Below, piece after piece: positions 23,149 to 35,439 of a stretch of 64,000 nt of DNA. A program made the position numbers and the translations under genes. The stretch comes from Entomortierella parvispora (Eukaryota; Mortierellomycota; Mortierellomycetes; Mortierellales; Mortierellaceae): positions 2,852,001 to 2,916,000 of the forward strand of contig OY752143.1 of assembly GCA_963573315.1 (NCBI GenBank), read 5' to 3'. The notes beneath the pieces were generated by a model, which searched no databases, was not told the DNA's origin, and was given only the letters and a program-made list of their open reading frames with translations. The stretch's first letter is position 1. Each line of letters starts with the position of its first letter.

Positions 23149-25476
23149 TGGAGGGGTTGAGAAAGAATGGCAAGAACGGGAAGCGTTAGTGTATTGTTGA
23201 TAACGGTCATTCTCGTCTCTGTTGTTGTTTTGGACAGCTGGGGCATGGGTGAGCATTGGTGGGTGCCTTGTGTTTTAGAGCAACAATCGGTGGGTCAAAC
23301 CGTGCCCTGCCGCGTCTTTCATGTGTCAACACCACCAATGGTATGCGTCGGGATGTATGTGCCACACAAGGGATTCCTTTGTAAGCCCACGCGAGAAAGG
23401 TCTGCACAGACACCCCACGCATGGAACCAGCTGTCGGTTGGAATCGAGATCAGGTGTTTACCGAGATGTATTCCACAAGGTGCGTCAACATGCCGACCGC
23501 ATTCTGGGCCAAACGGGTGCTGATGGAGTCCGGCGGTGGTCCTGGTTCATGGATTGGCACGGTGGAATGCTGAAGTTCGGCTCCCTGCTGTTCCCCTTGA
23601 ATGTCTGTCGGTGGCAAGTTGGAAGGGTCGGTTTGAAGGGGACGCAGGCGAGAAGAAAGAAGAGAAGGAGAAAGAAGAGACAAAGGCGTGAGTAAGAATG
23701 CATGTACATGGGATCAGCGGGAGAAGGGGGGAGGAGAAGAGGCACATGTCCGTTGCAAAGAACGAGGGGCTGACTGGAGAGGCGAGGACAAAGAGCATGC
23801 ATGCATCAAAACTAACTGTACCATGCAGGTACTGGGCCAATGGCGAATCCTCGTAGACGACAATGTCGGCCATTGGGAGGGGAGGGTGGTGCAGCTACGG
23901 TCAGAGGAGAGCCGGGGCCACTAAGGGCGGCAGTGGGCAAGAGTCAAGAGTTCCCTTGGATGTGGAGAAGGGAAGCAGAAAAAAAGAAAGGAGCTAGGAA
24001 GTGCGCGAGGGTTCAACGAGTGATCAGGTTGATGGAGTGAAGAGACGAGAAGGAGACAACGCAGACGAATGAATGGAATAGATGGAACGAGAGTGAAGGA
24101 ACGAAGGAAGCAAGGAAACAATGCGATGCGATGAACCGGACGGATGGATGGATGGATGTAAAAGAACAAAGGTCGGCCGGGTCAAGGAACTGAAGAAGAA
24201 AAAAAAAAGGATCTCCGAACCACAAAGGAGGATTCATCCTCGATTCGATGTGCCATGACCCACTATCTGTCTTTCTCCCTCCTTCTTCCATCCACTCCCC
24301 TTCCCTCCCCATTCCCTTGAGCAGGCACTGACCCTTCTTGGCATCCCTGCTGCCCCACTTCCGCCATGTCCAAAGACACAAGGGTGCTGGCCCGCAGAGA
24401 CGTCTCCAGGAGGGCTCTTTCTCCTGTCTGCACTGTTTGTCTACAAACAGAATCCGGATACAGGGTGAATAATCCGCTATGCGATCGTGATGGTCTCTGT
24501 CCTTCTCTCCCCCACTCTTGCTTGGAAAAACTGCATCCTAAAGCAAAGCTTGGGTTGCACACAGTCGCACAGGCTGGTGCGTCGTCAACACTTCTTTTCC
24601 ACTTCAAAGCACCTTTCGTCACATTTGGATATCTGCTACAATGTCCCCGGTCAATTATAACAATTGCAGCGAAAAAGCAAGAAGCCCACCGATCGGTCCA
24701 TCTGGCTGCATCTGCCTTCTGTTTGTCCGTCTGTCAGCCAAGCAACATGTGCTGTATCCCCCCTACAAAAATAAACGCGTATTCGTAAAAAGCACATGGT
24801 GGCTGCGACCCCAATAAACGAACCTTGTGAGCACCAGGGAGCAAAATGTAGCAAAGAACAACAGCCGAAGGGGGTAGGAGGAAGCCGTTGGATGCACTGT
24901 TCATAAATCCCTGCGTCAGCATTGACTGCATCTGCGTGGGACAAGACAAAAATAAAAACCTCGCCCCTCTCCTTGCTTCTCGTCATCAACATTATCGTCA
25001 CTGCAGGCAAAGCACCTCATGCCTTCCAGCCGAGGGAAACAAAATAGTAGAGCAAGACGCTATGAGGGGCGAGAATCAAAAAACAAAAATGCAATCGACG
25101 GCAAGGGCAAGTATTGGGTCCGAGCAATTGAGCTCACATCCTGCCCTGTTCTGCTTTTGCTCATAAGATTCGAGCGTACTTTGTGGGGGGTAGTTGTGGA
25201 GTTGTCATTATTTGAACAACTCTGCCAAGTGAGGCTCGTGCCTTTTACGTAGGTAGTCAGCAACCTGGTGCCAATATTGCTGACAGTGCATGAGCCGCCA
25301 GTCCACACGTCCTTTCCATGGGAGGGTCGTGGTGTTTTCAAGACACATGCATTCTTACTTCTGTCCAATCTGTCATTCTTTTTGGTCTCCCTCGTGTTCT
25401 CTATGTTTTTACAATTTGATGCCTTTTATTGTTCAACCGCCATTGTCCGAGCTGGCCATACCGAAGCCTAAGAGTC
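23149..25476. other. Long intergenic region, 2.3 kb
   Basis: Lies between the 5' end of the vezatin-like gene and the 3' end of PAF1. It contains a GGAT tetranucleotide run near 24138-24157 and purine-rich stretches at 23640-23690 and 24230-24320. A 140-aa plus-strand frame at 24366-24788 has no motif and no homologous feel. I see no gene or RNA here. Confidence 0.45.
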
Positions 25477-27060
25477 TTAAAGTCCGATGGATTCGAGAGC
25501 ATCACGCTTTGCTGCCAACTCATCCGAGTTCATACGACGGGTAGTAACGTCAATATCAGTAATTGGAGGATCGTCATCCTCATAACGCTATGACAAGATA
25601 AAAGAACAAATATCATATCAGTAATCTAGCTCAACTCTACTTTCAATAAACAGAGCATCGCCTTGTATCGTACCTTGGCACGCTTCTTGCGGAGCATGAG
25701 TTTGGATTGCATGGGGTTGTAGAACGCAGCCCTTTGCTTTGTTTCTGGTCCTTGGTCCCTGAGCGTGAATGCGAGCTGTGACAACGAGTTGCAGGGGATG
25801 GTTGTGTAGGTGTAATCGCGTTGAAGGCTGAAGGAGTACTCCTGAGGACCCTCTTCCCGATCATCCGGGTCAATTCCTGCAGTTGTGAGAGAGGCACGAG
25901 TGCGTTTCCGTTGATTGATAGCCTTGGCCGTCTCTTGATCCGGCAAATAGTAACCCAGCCATGTCTCAGGATCGTTGGCATCATGCATTGGTTTGATAAG
26001 AGCATTTGATGATCGCTGAGCTTTCTTTGAAGACTATGCATAGTTGAAAAGGTATTCAAGATCGTCCGTTAAAAGTCAATTCATCAAGTATGAACCCCAA
26101 AGATATAAAAAAATAACTTACTCCTTGCTCTGGCGTCTGTGCTTCGCGATCGTTGCTCATTTCGGGATCGACATCAAAGGTGACCAAAGTGTAAGCATTT
26201 CCCCAGATGCTGAAATCAGGGAAAACGGGTAATGACTCGACAGCCGTCAATCCTGGCTTGGTTGGGTGCTTCAGATTCGCCAAGAAATCCTCTTCGGACA
26301 AAAATCTGTTGAACGTCTTCTCGATCGCCGCAATCTGTCCTTCTCTAGAGTTATCCACAACCATCTTGTTTCTTCTGGCTCCAGAGCTATTCAATATTCA
26401 AGATAGGTGTGAGTCCATAGGGACGATATTGGCAACATCAACATTCTCCCGAGCCTTTGACATACTCTTTGCCGGCGCCTTTGCCTGCTCCTGTAGGGGT
26501 CTCAGAACTGATGTATTCGGTTCTACGCAGCCACGATACTGCGGGTAATCTTGATCTGCTGGGGATCGTCAGACCGCTCCTTGCAACCAATCCGCCATGT
26601 GCTGGCGTCTTTGCCGCAGCAGAGGACTTGATGGGCAGCTCTATAAGCATCTCGTCTGTCTTGTCCAAAACTCCAGCGCCGGCTCCGTTCAGTCCATTCT
26701 CGGAGGAGTGTCTCCCTTCCCCAAAAAAGGTCTCACGCATCTCGATCAGATCGATGGGCATGGCCCATTGATTGTCCAGGATCAGCTCATTAGCAGTTGT
26801 CTCTGTGAGACCCGTCGATTGGAAAGGGATATAGCGTTCAGCAGATGAAGGAAGAGCTAGGAGCTTTGGTGCAAAAGGTGGCAGTGGGAGCGTGTTCCTG
26901 TACCGGGTCCTGCAGAGAAACTCGCTTCCGAATTTCCTAATGGTTCACCAGGGTCAAAGGTGATGTTAGAGGAATGCATCGAAAGTTGAAGAGAACAGAA
27001 AGATGTGGCCAGAGGGGGATGAATAATGACGCGTTACTTCTTGTGTGTAGGCTGTGACAT
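25477..27060 (-). CDS. PAF1: RNA polymerase II-associated factor Paf1
   Basis: Five exons: 27060-27038, 26936-26466, 26386-26122, 26033-25674 and 25587-25477. They encode 409 aa. Diagnostic Paf1 blocks appear in order: CRTRYRNTLPLPPFAPKLL near the N-terminus, VSWLRRTEYISSE, then IAAIEKTFNRF, then LPVFPDFSIWGN. The C-terminal core includes EYSFSLQRDYTYT and MLRKKRAK. Paf1 is a core subunit of the Paf1 complex, which travels with Pol II and supports elongation, histone H2B ubiquitination and H3K4/K36 methylation. The first coding exon is only 23 nt (MSQPTHK plus two bases), but it splices in phase and begins at a clean ATG. The acidic C-terminal extension of larger homologues is short here. Family assignment is firm. 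Confidence 0.92.
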
Positions 27061-27234
27061 TATGGCGGTCTTAGGAAAGAAGGTACTAAGAAGGACTGTG
27101 CCTGGAAAGAAAGAAAGAGAGGACGATTGGGGTCCAGGCGCAAGGACTCGGCGAGAGGACTGTCAACGGAAAGGATAGTGGAGGGACAGATAGACGTGGA
27201 CAATGGTAGATGATCCATGTTCATTGAATGATGC

Positions 27235-28341
27235 AGAGGGCAAGATCAGTGCAGGAGCGAGGGAGGCTTAGCTGGCAGCCAATCAGTGCGCTCCATTCTT
27301 GACTTTGATCAGTGTCCATTTCAGATTTGCACACCTCTGGACCGCGCGTGTCGACCCTTCTCTCGGTGCATGGTCCTCCTCTGACTAGCAGTTGTCGTGC
27401 TGCCACCGTGCATGCAACAGCTGGTGGACAGCGTCATCCTCGAATGAAACCATTTTACCATTTTCCTTCCTGATACCACAAGTCCCGAGGGTCATGAAAA
27501 AAACGTGTATATATACGAAGAGGCTCACTGCTACTATTGCCTTAACTTGGGTCCATACGTTTGTGGGTGTTGGACCAGCCAGTTGACATCGTGGTTCGCC
27601 GTGGTGAGTCTATAGGTGACATAGACAATCACGGATCATAGAATCGAGCTACAGTCGGTTGAACTCTGTGGGCAACGGCCTGACAACACAGGGGGATGCT
27701 AAGACTTGCTCTTCGAACGCTGCTGTCGTCGAGACAGTCAACCCTTTTGATCTGCTGGTCAAGAACCATGCATGACCATTCATGCACTGTCCCTTTTTTA
27801 CATTGGAGTGCGACATTGCTCAAGTTCCCATGCGCATGCTCTCCTTTCTCATTCTCATGAGCAATGGTCTCTCCTCCCTCTCATTCCTCAGTTGCATTTC
27901 ATTGCACGGTCCATGTACACCTTTGGTGGTGCTGTGTGCGAGTGTGATATTCGCCACCACTTGCCTTGCACAACTCGAATACCTGTACCACCTTCACGCG
28001 TCAACCCCCTTCCATCCTCCTATGTCAGCAATCCTTTGTTGTGGATCAGTGTTTCTCCATCCTGTCTGGTGCCCCTAGGACCGCGGATTCACGCGCCTCC
28101 ATTTCACACTCCAGCCATTATTCCAAACGCCGCCTGCAAGGACCCTTGGAGGTCAAACCTCATTATTGTCAACGCTATCCACCAGGCTCAACAGTATGAC
28201 CAGAGGGCCACTCTCGACATCCGGTTGTATACATCGTTCTCGTCGCAATCCAACTTTCATCACGGTTCTGATTCTGAGGGCAGTTACCATTGTCTCATTG
28301 CCATCGTCCCATTTGGAGAGAAGACGCCGCCATCGCAGGCT
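27235..28341 (+). repeat. Dispersed repeat, copy B
   Basis: Same family as copies A and C, in the same orientation as C. Left and right parts are diverged from C, but 27415-27790 is identical to 37231-37606 without any indel (constant offset 9816). The right part carries an extra stretch of about 60 bp relative to A and C (around 28200-28290). It lies about 1.1 kb from the 3' end of the NACHT receptor gene. No intact ORF is shared with the other copies. Confidence 0.85.
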
Positions 28342-28559
28342 CTCTCTCTCTCTCTTCCTTCTCTCTCGGATACTATGTGGAAAGACAGGCCCACGCTTGT
28401 TGGTTTTTTAACATTGCAGATAGCGCGTCTCGGATCATTTGCCTAGACGGTCTTTGATAGCGATGCGACTCATGATGAACAACAGTAGGTGTTCAAGACG
28501 ACGGGAGACACGAGTCTTTGTCATAGAACATGGCAGGATATATTTATACCCAATCTATC

Positions 28560-29025
28560 TTCGACCACGCCCAGAGGTGAAACTGTACTGTCATCGATTT
28601 GAAGATGAGAAAGGAGAGAACCTCACACTTTCATCATTCGAAACCAAAAGACGCCACACAAGGACGTATGTGTTGTCGTCAGGACTTGATCATGGTGTGG
28701 ATGTCTTTTCTCTCATTTGATAGTGTTGATTTCAGTATCACCCATTGCAGTGTAGGAACTTGCACGGCGTTGAAGATTCGATACGAGCTAGAAACTGAAA
28801 ATTGTGGACACTTTTGGTTGGTTTGATGGCGTTCCGGAGGTGATCCATGGACGCGAAACATGGATGAAGTTCGTTTATTGGTAATTGAGGAGATCTACAA
28901 GAATTGCGAAAGACTATGGTTCTGACCCTGATTTCCACTGAGCAGCCCTGAACGCCGACAGCATGGCTTTTTCCTTGTCACCTCCGGTGAGTTCTGAGTA
29001 GATTACACCCTGAGCTATGATGGGA
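28560..29025 (-). pseudogene. Decayed tandem copy of the NACHT receptor 3' end
   Basis: The minus strand at 29005-28924 encodes AQGVIYSELTGGDKEKAMLS and continues in frame as AFRAAQWK to a stop. It matches the last part of the intact receptor (EQGVICSELIGSDKEEALLL, then AFKAAQFK) at about two thirds of positions. Similarity continues past the stop into the 3' UTR: (G)TTCGTTTATTGGTA against GTCGTTTATTTGTA, GATTCGATACGA against GACTCGATACGA, and CAAAAGACGCC(A)CACAAGGA against CAAAAGACGCTGCACAAGGA. The homologous unit at the receptor is about 29090-29500. No NACHT or HEAT part is left here, so this is a 3'-end fragment and not a functional gene. Confidence 0.75.
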
Positions 29026-29408
29026 GCGACAAAGGAGGGAGATCAAGATCAGGACGTCAACTACTCCCCATTGGTCTACAGGCGCAGCATTTTGGTTGTC
29101 AAAATGACTTTGAGGCAATGAGAAGGCCACGCACTCGCCATTAGGAATCAAAAGACGCTGCACAAGGATACATTGTTATCTTGGCTATCTCCAGAGTTTC
29201 AGAAACATTGTTCAAAAGTCTTCCCCCTCGTTTGATACCGTAGATTCTCGACAAGTTCAATTGAAATGTTAGTCTTGATTGGCGCCAGGACTCGATACGA
29301 TAAAGAGCATGAGTTTGCTTGGGACATCTCTGGTCCTCTTGGCTCGATTGCGTTCTGAACGCGACCAATTGATGCAAAACATTCATAATAGTCGTTTATT
29401 TGTATCTT

Positions 29409-32400
29409 CTAATGCACAGCATCGACACTTGCGAAAGATTTTAGCCCTGCTTTGAACTGAGCAGCCTTAAAAGCTAACAGCAGGGCCTCTTCCTTATCGC
29501 TGCCGATGAGCTCTGAGCAGATTACACCCTGCTCCGTGTGAACGCACAATCTATTGTCTCGCACCTGCAAAGACATAACTCGGTTGCAGCTATAAGGGAA
29601 TAGATGGCTCTCATAAAGGCATGCTATCTCACCATCTGTTAGGTGTGAAAGTGAATTACACAGCGAACGGTACTGTTTTCCGAGAGCGGCTGAAACAGAA
29701 CTTTTAACTTGTTTATCACTATTTTTGAGTGCAGCAACGAGGGACTGGATGGCCAACTCCGACAACATAGACTGGTTTCCTAATGCCGACGCTGCTGAGG
29801 ATCTGACCATCGTATCGTCGTCCTCGTCCTTGAGTGCAGCAACGAGGGACTGGATGGCCGATTCCGACAACATAGACTGTTCTCCTAATGCCTCCGCCAC
29901 TGAATACCTGACCATCGCATCATTGTCCTTGAGTGCATCAACGAGGGACTGAATGGTCGATTCCGACAACGTAGACTGCTTTCCTAATGACCAAGCTGCT
30001 GAGGACCTGACGCTCTTATTGTCGTGCTTGAGAGCAGCAACCATGGACTGGATGACCGATTCCGACAACGTAGACTGCTTTACTAGTGCCTCTGCTGCTA
30101 TATAGCTGACGCTCTTATTGTTGTCCTTGAGTGCAGCAGCGAGGGACTGGACGGCCGATTCCGACAACATAGACTGTTCTCCTAATGCCTCCGCCACTGA
30201 ATACCTGACCATCGCATCATTGTCCTTGAGTGCATCAACGAGGGACTGAATGGTCGATTCCGACAACGTAGACTGCTTTCCTAATGACCAAGCTGCTGAG
30301 GACCTGACGCTCTTATTGTTGTCCTTGAGTGCAGCAGCGAGGGACTGGATGGCCGATTCCGACAACATAGACTGTTCTCTTAATGCCTCCGCCACTGAAT
30401 ACCTGACCATCGCATCATTGTCCTTGAGTGCAGTCACGAGGGACTGTATGACTGATACCGACAATGTAGACCAGTATCCTAATGTCCATGCTGCTGAATA
30501 CCTGATGCTCTTATTGTCATCCTTGAGTAAATCAACGAGGGACTGGATGACCGATTCCGATAACGTATGCTGCTTTCCTAGTGCCGACGCGGCTGAGGAC
30601 CTGACGCTCTTATTGTCGTTCTTGAGCGCAGCTACGAGAGACTTGATGGCCGATTCTGACAACGAAGACTGGTTTCCTAATGCCGACGCTGCTGAGGACC
30701 TGGCGCTCTCATCATCGTCCTTGAGTGCGGCAACGAGGGACTGGATGACCAATTCCGACAACGTAGACTGCTTTCCCAATGTTGATGCTATTAAACACCC
30801 GGCCATCAAACCGCTGTCCTTGAGCGCAGCGACAAGAGACTGGATGACCGATTCCGACAACATGGACTGGTTTCTTAGTGTCTCTGCTGCTGCTGAATAC
30901 CCGACTATATCGACGTCCTTGACTACAGCGACGAGGGACTGGATGACCGATTCGGACAACATAGATTGGTTTCCTAATGCCGACGCTGCTGAATACCTGA
31001 CCATTGTATTGTCGTCCTTGAGTGCAGCAACGAGGGACTGGATGGCCGATTCTGACAACGTAGACTGGTTTCTTAATGCCTTTGCTGCTGAATACTTGAC
31101 GCTCTTATAGTCGTCCGTGAGTTCAACGAAGGACTGAAAGACTGATTTCGACAACATAGACTGGTTTCCTGATGTCGATGATGCTGGGGACCTGAAATTC
31201 TCATTGTCGTCCTTGAGTGCAGCAACGAGGGACTGGATGGCCGATTCAGACAACATAGACTGGCTTCCTAATGATTCTGCAGCTGAATACCTGACACTCT
31301 CATTGTCGTCCTTGAGCGCAGCTACGAGGGACTGGATGACCGATTCCGATAACATAAACTGCTTTCCCAGTGCCTCTGCTGCTGAGGACCTAACGATCTC
31401 ATCATCATCATTGAGTGACGTAGCGAGATACTGGACGGATGAACTTGTTAATGTTGAGCGAGCCCCCAAAGTACACATGAGCGTAGCCTTCCATGATCGT
31501 ACTGAATCCAACGTCTCAACCAGGAGCGCTTCAGGGAATGAGGGCTGACTGCCTAGCATGCTTCTACTAGATGTGCCATGTTGACGTACTTGCATCTCAA
31601 AGCGCAGCCACTTTACAAGCTCCAAGTCCAATGCCACCAACACTGCAGAGTCCAATCGAGTTCGTGCCTCGTTCAGGCAAGATGCTAGTATCTGCTGATG
31701 CCGGAATCCAATCAAGTCGCGCGGTGCTCCTTGCAAAAGTCCAAAGAAATAGCACAGCGGTTCTCCTTCTAGTAATCCTGCCACCATCGACCATACAATC
31801 TCATACTGGGGGTTGTACTTGTACTGGTGCACAAAAGCTGTCATTTCCTCAATGGTCATCATTCCGGTCGAGGGGCACGATTGTTGAAGTTGGAAATGTC
31901 GGACAATCCACGTGGCTGCGAAATATTCCTGGAAAGTAAGATGTAAAAAGTGCCATGCTTGTTGGGAACTGCCATTTTTGTGTTCCAAGTCCGCATCGGC
32001 TGTATGCAAGAACGATGTTTGTTTCATGGCTTTAACGAGTTGAGGGGGCGAAAGCTGTTGATTGTCTTCTGCTTCGTCTTCGAGATCCTCAAATGCACTG
32101 AGCAGAGCGTCCTCCTCAAATTCGATTTGGTGATTGGTGTTCATTCCTTTGAATGCGAGATACCCAAGATGTTGCAGCTCGCTAGCCATCAGCCTATCGA
32201 TCTTTTTCGGCTTTAGTTTGACAACCTCATCCACTTTTAGATCGTGTCCTCCGGCTGTCTTCTTGAGTCGAACTGCATCCTTGCACCAAAGTTTCCGCAC
32301 CATCAGCTGATACAGCCCAGTCATGGTGATTGCTGTGTGCTGTTTTGGAAGAGAATCCCAGCTGAAGCAGATCACGTCTAGTTGCACAGGGATATTGACG

Positions 32401-35310
32401 AGTCCTTGAATCACTGGTGTTTGTCGAATAAAGTCCTGCACTGTCCTCGCCGCTTCGGGATCGAGTACTCTGACCAGATAGTCATTGACATTCTGTTGAC
32501 TGAATCCAACTGTTTCGATTTCCAGGTCAATTGGTGGCAATATTTTGCTGTCCAGGCCGGAGGGTCTTGAGGTGATGACGACATGTTGTTGCCAGAGCAG
32601 GATCTTTAAGAAAGATCTGAATGTTCTACTGTCATCACCCCCAGTGCCCCCTACAATCTCATCCAGGCCGTCCAAGATGAAAAGGACTTTACCCTGTTGA
32701 GCAGCTGTTACAAGAGCGTGCGCCAGTGCAGCTTGTTCCTGGTCGTAGTCTCGAGCGATAAACACCTTCTCGCGAAATAGACCTTCCAGAGTGTGGATCT
32801 TGAATCCTCTGAGTTGACGCAGTTGGATCCACAACACGGTGTCGAACTGATCCCTCCATAGCCCATTCTGATGTGCATGGACAAGTTTCTTGCACAGTGT
32901 TGTTTTGCCGATGCCTGCTCGTCCTTGTACCAAAATTCTTTTAGGAGTCATCTCTCTTCCATCAAGCAGCTTGCGCTTGTCGAATAGCTGCTCCAACGGG
33001 ATCAATGACTGGGTATTCGTGTTCCTCACTGTTTCGAAGCTTTGGGTCCTATGAAAGACAGCGGCTTGCGCTTTGAGATCCTCTTTTTCCATTTGTCGAT
33101 GTTCTGGCGCCTCAACAAGCGCTAGATTGACGAAGCACGTCTCTAGATCCAGCTCCTGTCCTGAAACTCTGAAGATGAAGAGGTCTGGAGCATGATAGCC
33201 CTTGAGCGCGGAGCGAATGTCATCCAGACTGGGCTGTCGAGCCGGATTCGGTAGGTTCTCCAGTTTTGCATGCCGACGGTCCCGATCCTGAACTGTCTTC
33301 AGTAATGTGGCATTGGCGGTGGTATGTATTGTGGGATCCACGGACCGTATATTTTTCCATGCTCGCGACTGTGTTTTTGTGTTTGATTTTAACGTTATGT
33401 CCTGTTTTTTCATCTCTTTCAGCAAGGAGCTGGCGGCTGGAAAGTCGAATGGAGAAACAAAGCGTCAAAATCGACACTTTGATGGGTGAAGATCATGTGG
33501 TACAGTAGTAGAACATGAGACACACATACCTTCAAAGTGTCTGCCACTCGAGGCGGTCAGAATGGCCAGTGTGTCAGAAATGACCTGGCCAGTCTCCTTC
33601 TGTAGATTCCAAACTCCATCGGCTCTGTAGAGTGCTCCAAGGAAGGCTATAGTCTCTAACCTTGCCTCCAAGGCCCATTGAGAGTCGGCTGAGAATTGTC
33701 CAAGTAACAGGCAGATTCCCCACTGAAACATGAATTGATGTCGGCACGGCGCAGTAGTGACCAGATCCTTGAACTGAACCAATTTGCCAGTCTGGATGTA
33801 CGATTCCGCCGTGCGAAGGGCGCGATACCAGGCTCTCTTGAATTTGAGGCCCTCCTTTGCCGTGAATGTGGGGCTTTCATGGTTCTTGATCGACTCCAAG
33901 ATGTCCTTGAGTGTCCTGGCACCTTCTTTGCCAACATCATACAGTCTCTCCAATCCTTCGAGCGCGTCTCTTATTTCCGTCAGATCAGGCATTTTGGCGA
34001 ACCCTGCTCCGCCCTTCAATGTGAGCCATAGTCGTCGGAATCCTGCGTGCCAGATATCGTCATCATCAGACACATTGAGCAGTGCCTGTGTGGCGTATGC
34101 AGCTTGGAAGGTGAGATAAGGATTCTCGCTGGACTCTGACTCTCGAAGAAAATCTGACAACGGCCCATGGAGGTTAACGCGGTCGACATCTTCAACATGA
34201 GCATCCACCATTGCATCCAAGACCCGCGAAGTAGCAAGAAGCAGGTGATATCGATGGTTCGCAGAGTGGACTGACCGGAGTCGCTTGTGAAGAGACCGAA
34301 GAATGGCCACAAGGTCGTCCGAGTTGATGGATCCTGGAGCAGCTCCCTGAATTGCCCTGGACAGTCCTTCCAATGAATGCAGATGAAGAATGTCCGAATC
34401 GTCGACAGTGTCAATGAAGGTCTTGAGAAGAAACCGAGAGCACTCGTCATTGAGCACTGGGGCCAATTGGACAACCTCGGCAACCACGGCTGGGCCTTTC
34501 ATGATGTCCTTGGCAAATGCTTGAATGATTTGAAGAGAGAGGTCCTCCAAGCGATCCTTCTCTGTCGGGTTGTTTAGAATTCTACGTCGCCAATCAAGGT
34601 AATCTGGTGAGACGTCGTCCTCTTGTACCGAAGGTTGCAATAGTGAGAGGCAGTAGGAGAGTTGGCGGGTGGTTTGCAGTGGTTCATTTGTATCAGGCAG
34701 CATACAGATATAGGGCTCTGGATTCACATCCTTGCTAAAGAATATCGGAGACGCGGGGACAACATTAGCCGCCGATACAGAGATGACCGTCTTAGAGGAA
34801 GAGAGGGAGGACTGTTGGAGGACGGAGGTCATGCTGATAGCCGTTGCGGCAGAAGTGGTGACAAGAGTGGAAGAGGTGTCGCTTGATGACGCTACAGAGC
34901 CCCTATGGGAAGTTACTGCCTGGACGATTGGCTGAGAGATGAGCATTCTCTCTTCGAGACGTTGTCTAGGAGTTTGAGATCAATATTCAGTTCGAGAGTC
35001 CCACAAGTGCTGCCCACTCAAAGCTGACGGCAATAGGTGCAACCTACCTTAAAGCCTCTGCTCTCTCTCGGCATTTGATAGCTTTGTCCTGTAGTCCGTT
35101 GTTATCTAGCACCACGGCGAGGTCTTCGAGCACAGTCCTCATTTCCTTCAGAGCGGGAATATCCGTTTCCGACGCATTGACTTTGTCAAGGGCCTTCCTG
35201 ACACTCCGGTAGTGCTTGGTGATAGCGGACTTAGAACCTCGGGTGTTCCGAGCAGCATCGACATTGGTCCTAGCCCGCGCCAAAGCAACCTGCACAGAGA
35301 GGTGCTCCAT
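29409..35310 (-). CDS. NLR-like STAND receptor: ARM-like, NACHT, HEAT repeats
   Basis: Three exons: 35310-35048, 34965-33530 and 33436-29409. They encode 1908 aa. An N-terminal helical region (residues 1-87) precedes an ARM-like helical domain (about 88-566). The NACHT NTPase follows, with P-loop GRAGIGKTT at about 738-746 and Walker B KVLFILDGLDEI at about 816-827. A sensor-like VVITSRPSG comes next, then a winged-helix-like stretch. Residues about 1227-1825 are 18 HEAT-like repeats of 33 aa (consensus SxIQSLVAALKDDNxxVRYS). A conserved C-terminal module of about 80 residues ends the protein. NACHT STAND proteins oligomerise on ligand binding; in fungi several control non-self recognition and regulated death. 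The ligand and effector output here are unknown. The start is the first ATG after an in-frame stop; a poly(T) tract lies just upstream. Confidence 0.85.
29660..31455 (-). repeat. HEAT-coding 99-bp tandem repeats, about 18 units
   Basis: In-frame 99-bp units encode the receptor's HEAT array. Several neighbouring units are nearly identical. A three-unit (297-bp) higher-order duplication is visible: 29857-30022 equals 30154-30319 without mismatch (166 bp). The same two-repeat peptide (SSAAWSLGKQSTLSEST to GEQSMLSES) occurs twice. Unit 17 has a two-residue insertion. Confidence 0.95.
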
Positions 35311-35414
35311 GACGTGGGTAATACTCGACAATGCGCTCTAGTTCCGAGAATGATCCCAGTTTTGAAACCGCTGTAGCTCGTGGTTCCGATAGCGGCGCCT
35401 TGAGTAAAGATGTC

Positions 35415-35439
35415 TTTTTTTTTTTTTTTTTTTTTTTTT
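35415..35439. repeat. Poly(T) tract, 25 bases
   Basis: Uninterrupted T run about 105 bp upstream of the receptor start codon; it reads as poly(A) on the gene's strand. Confidence 0.9.

Noticed and set aside
24366-24788. 140-aa plus-strand open frame between the vezatin-like gene and PAF1
   Set aside because: No motif, no supporting splice sites, and composition like the surrounding non-coding DNA.
29660-31455. CRISPR-like regular repeat array
   Set aside because: The 99-bp period is a continuous in-frame protein repeat with no spacer/repeat alternation, in a eukaryotic genome.
29725-31548. Long plus-strand open frames (up to 286 aa) across the receptor's HEAT region
   Set aside because: They are antisense shadows of a 99-bp in-frame repeat; stop-free reading on the other strand follows from the repeat's composition.
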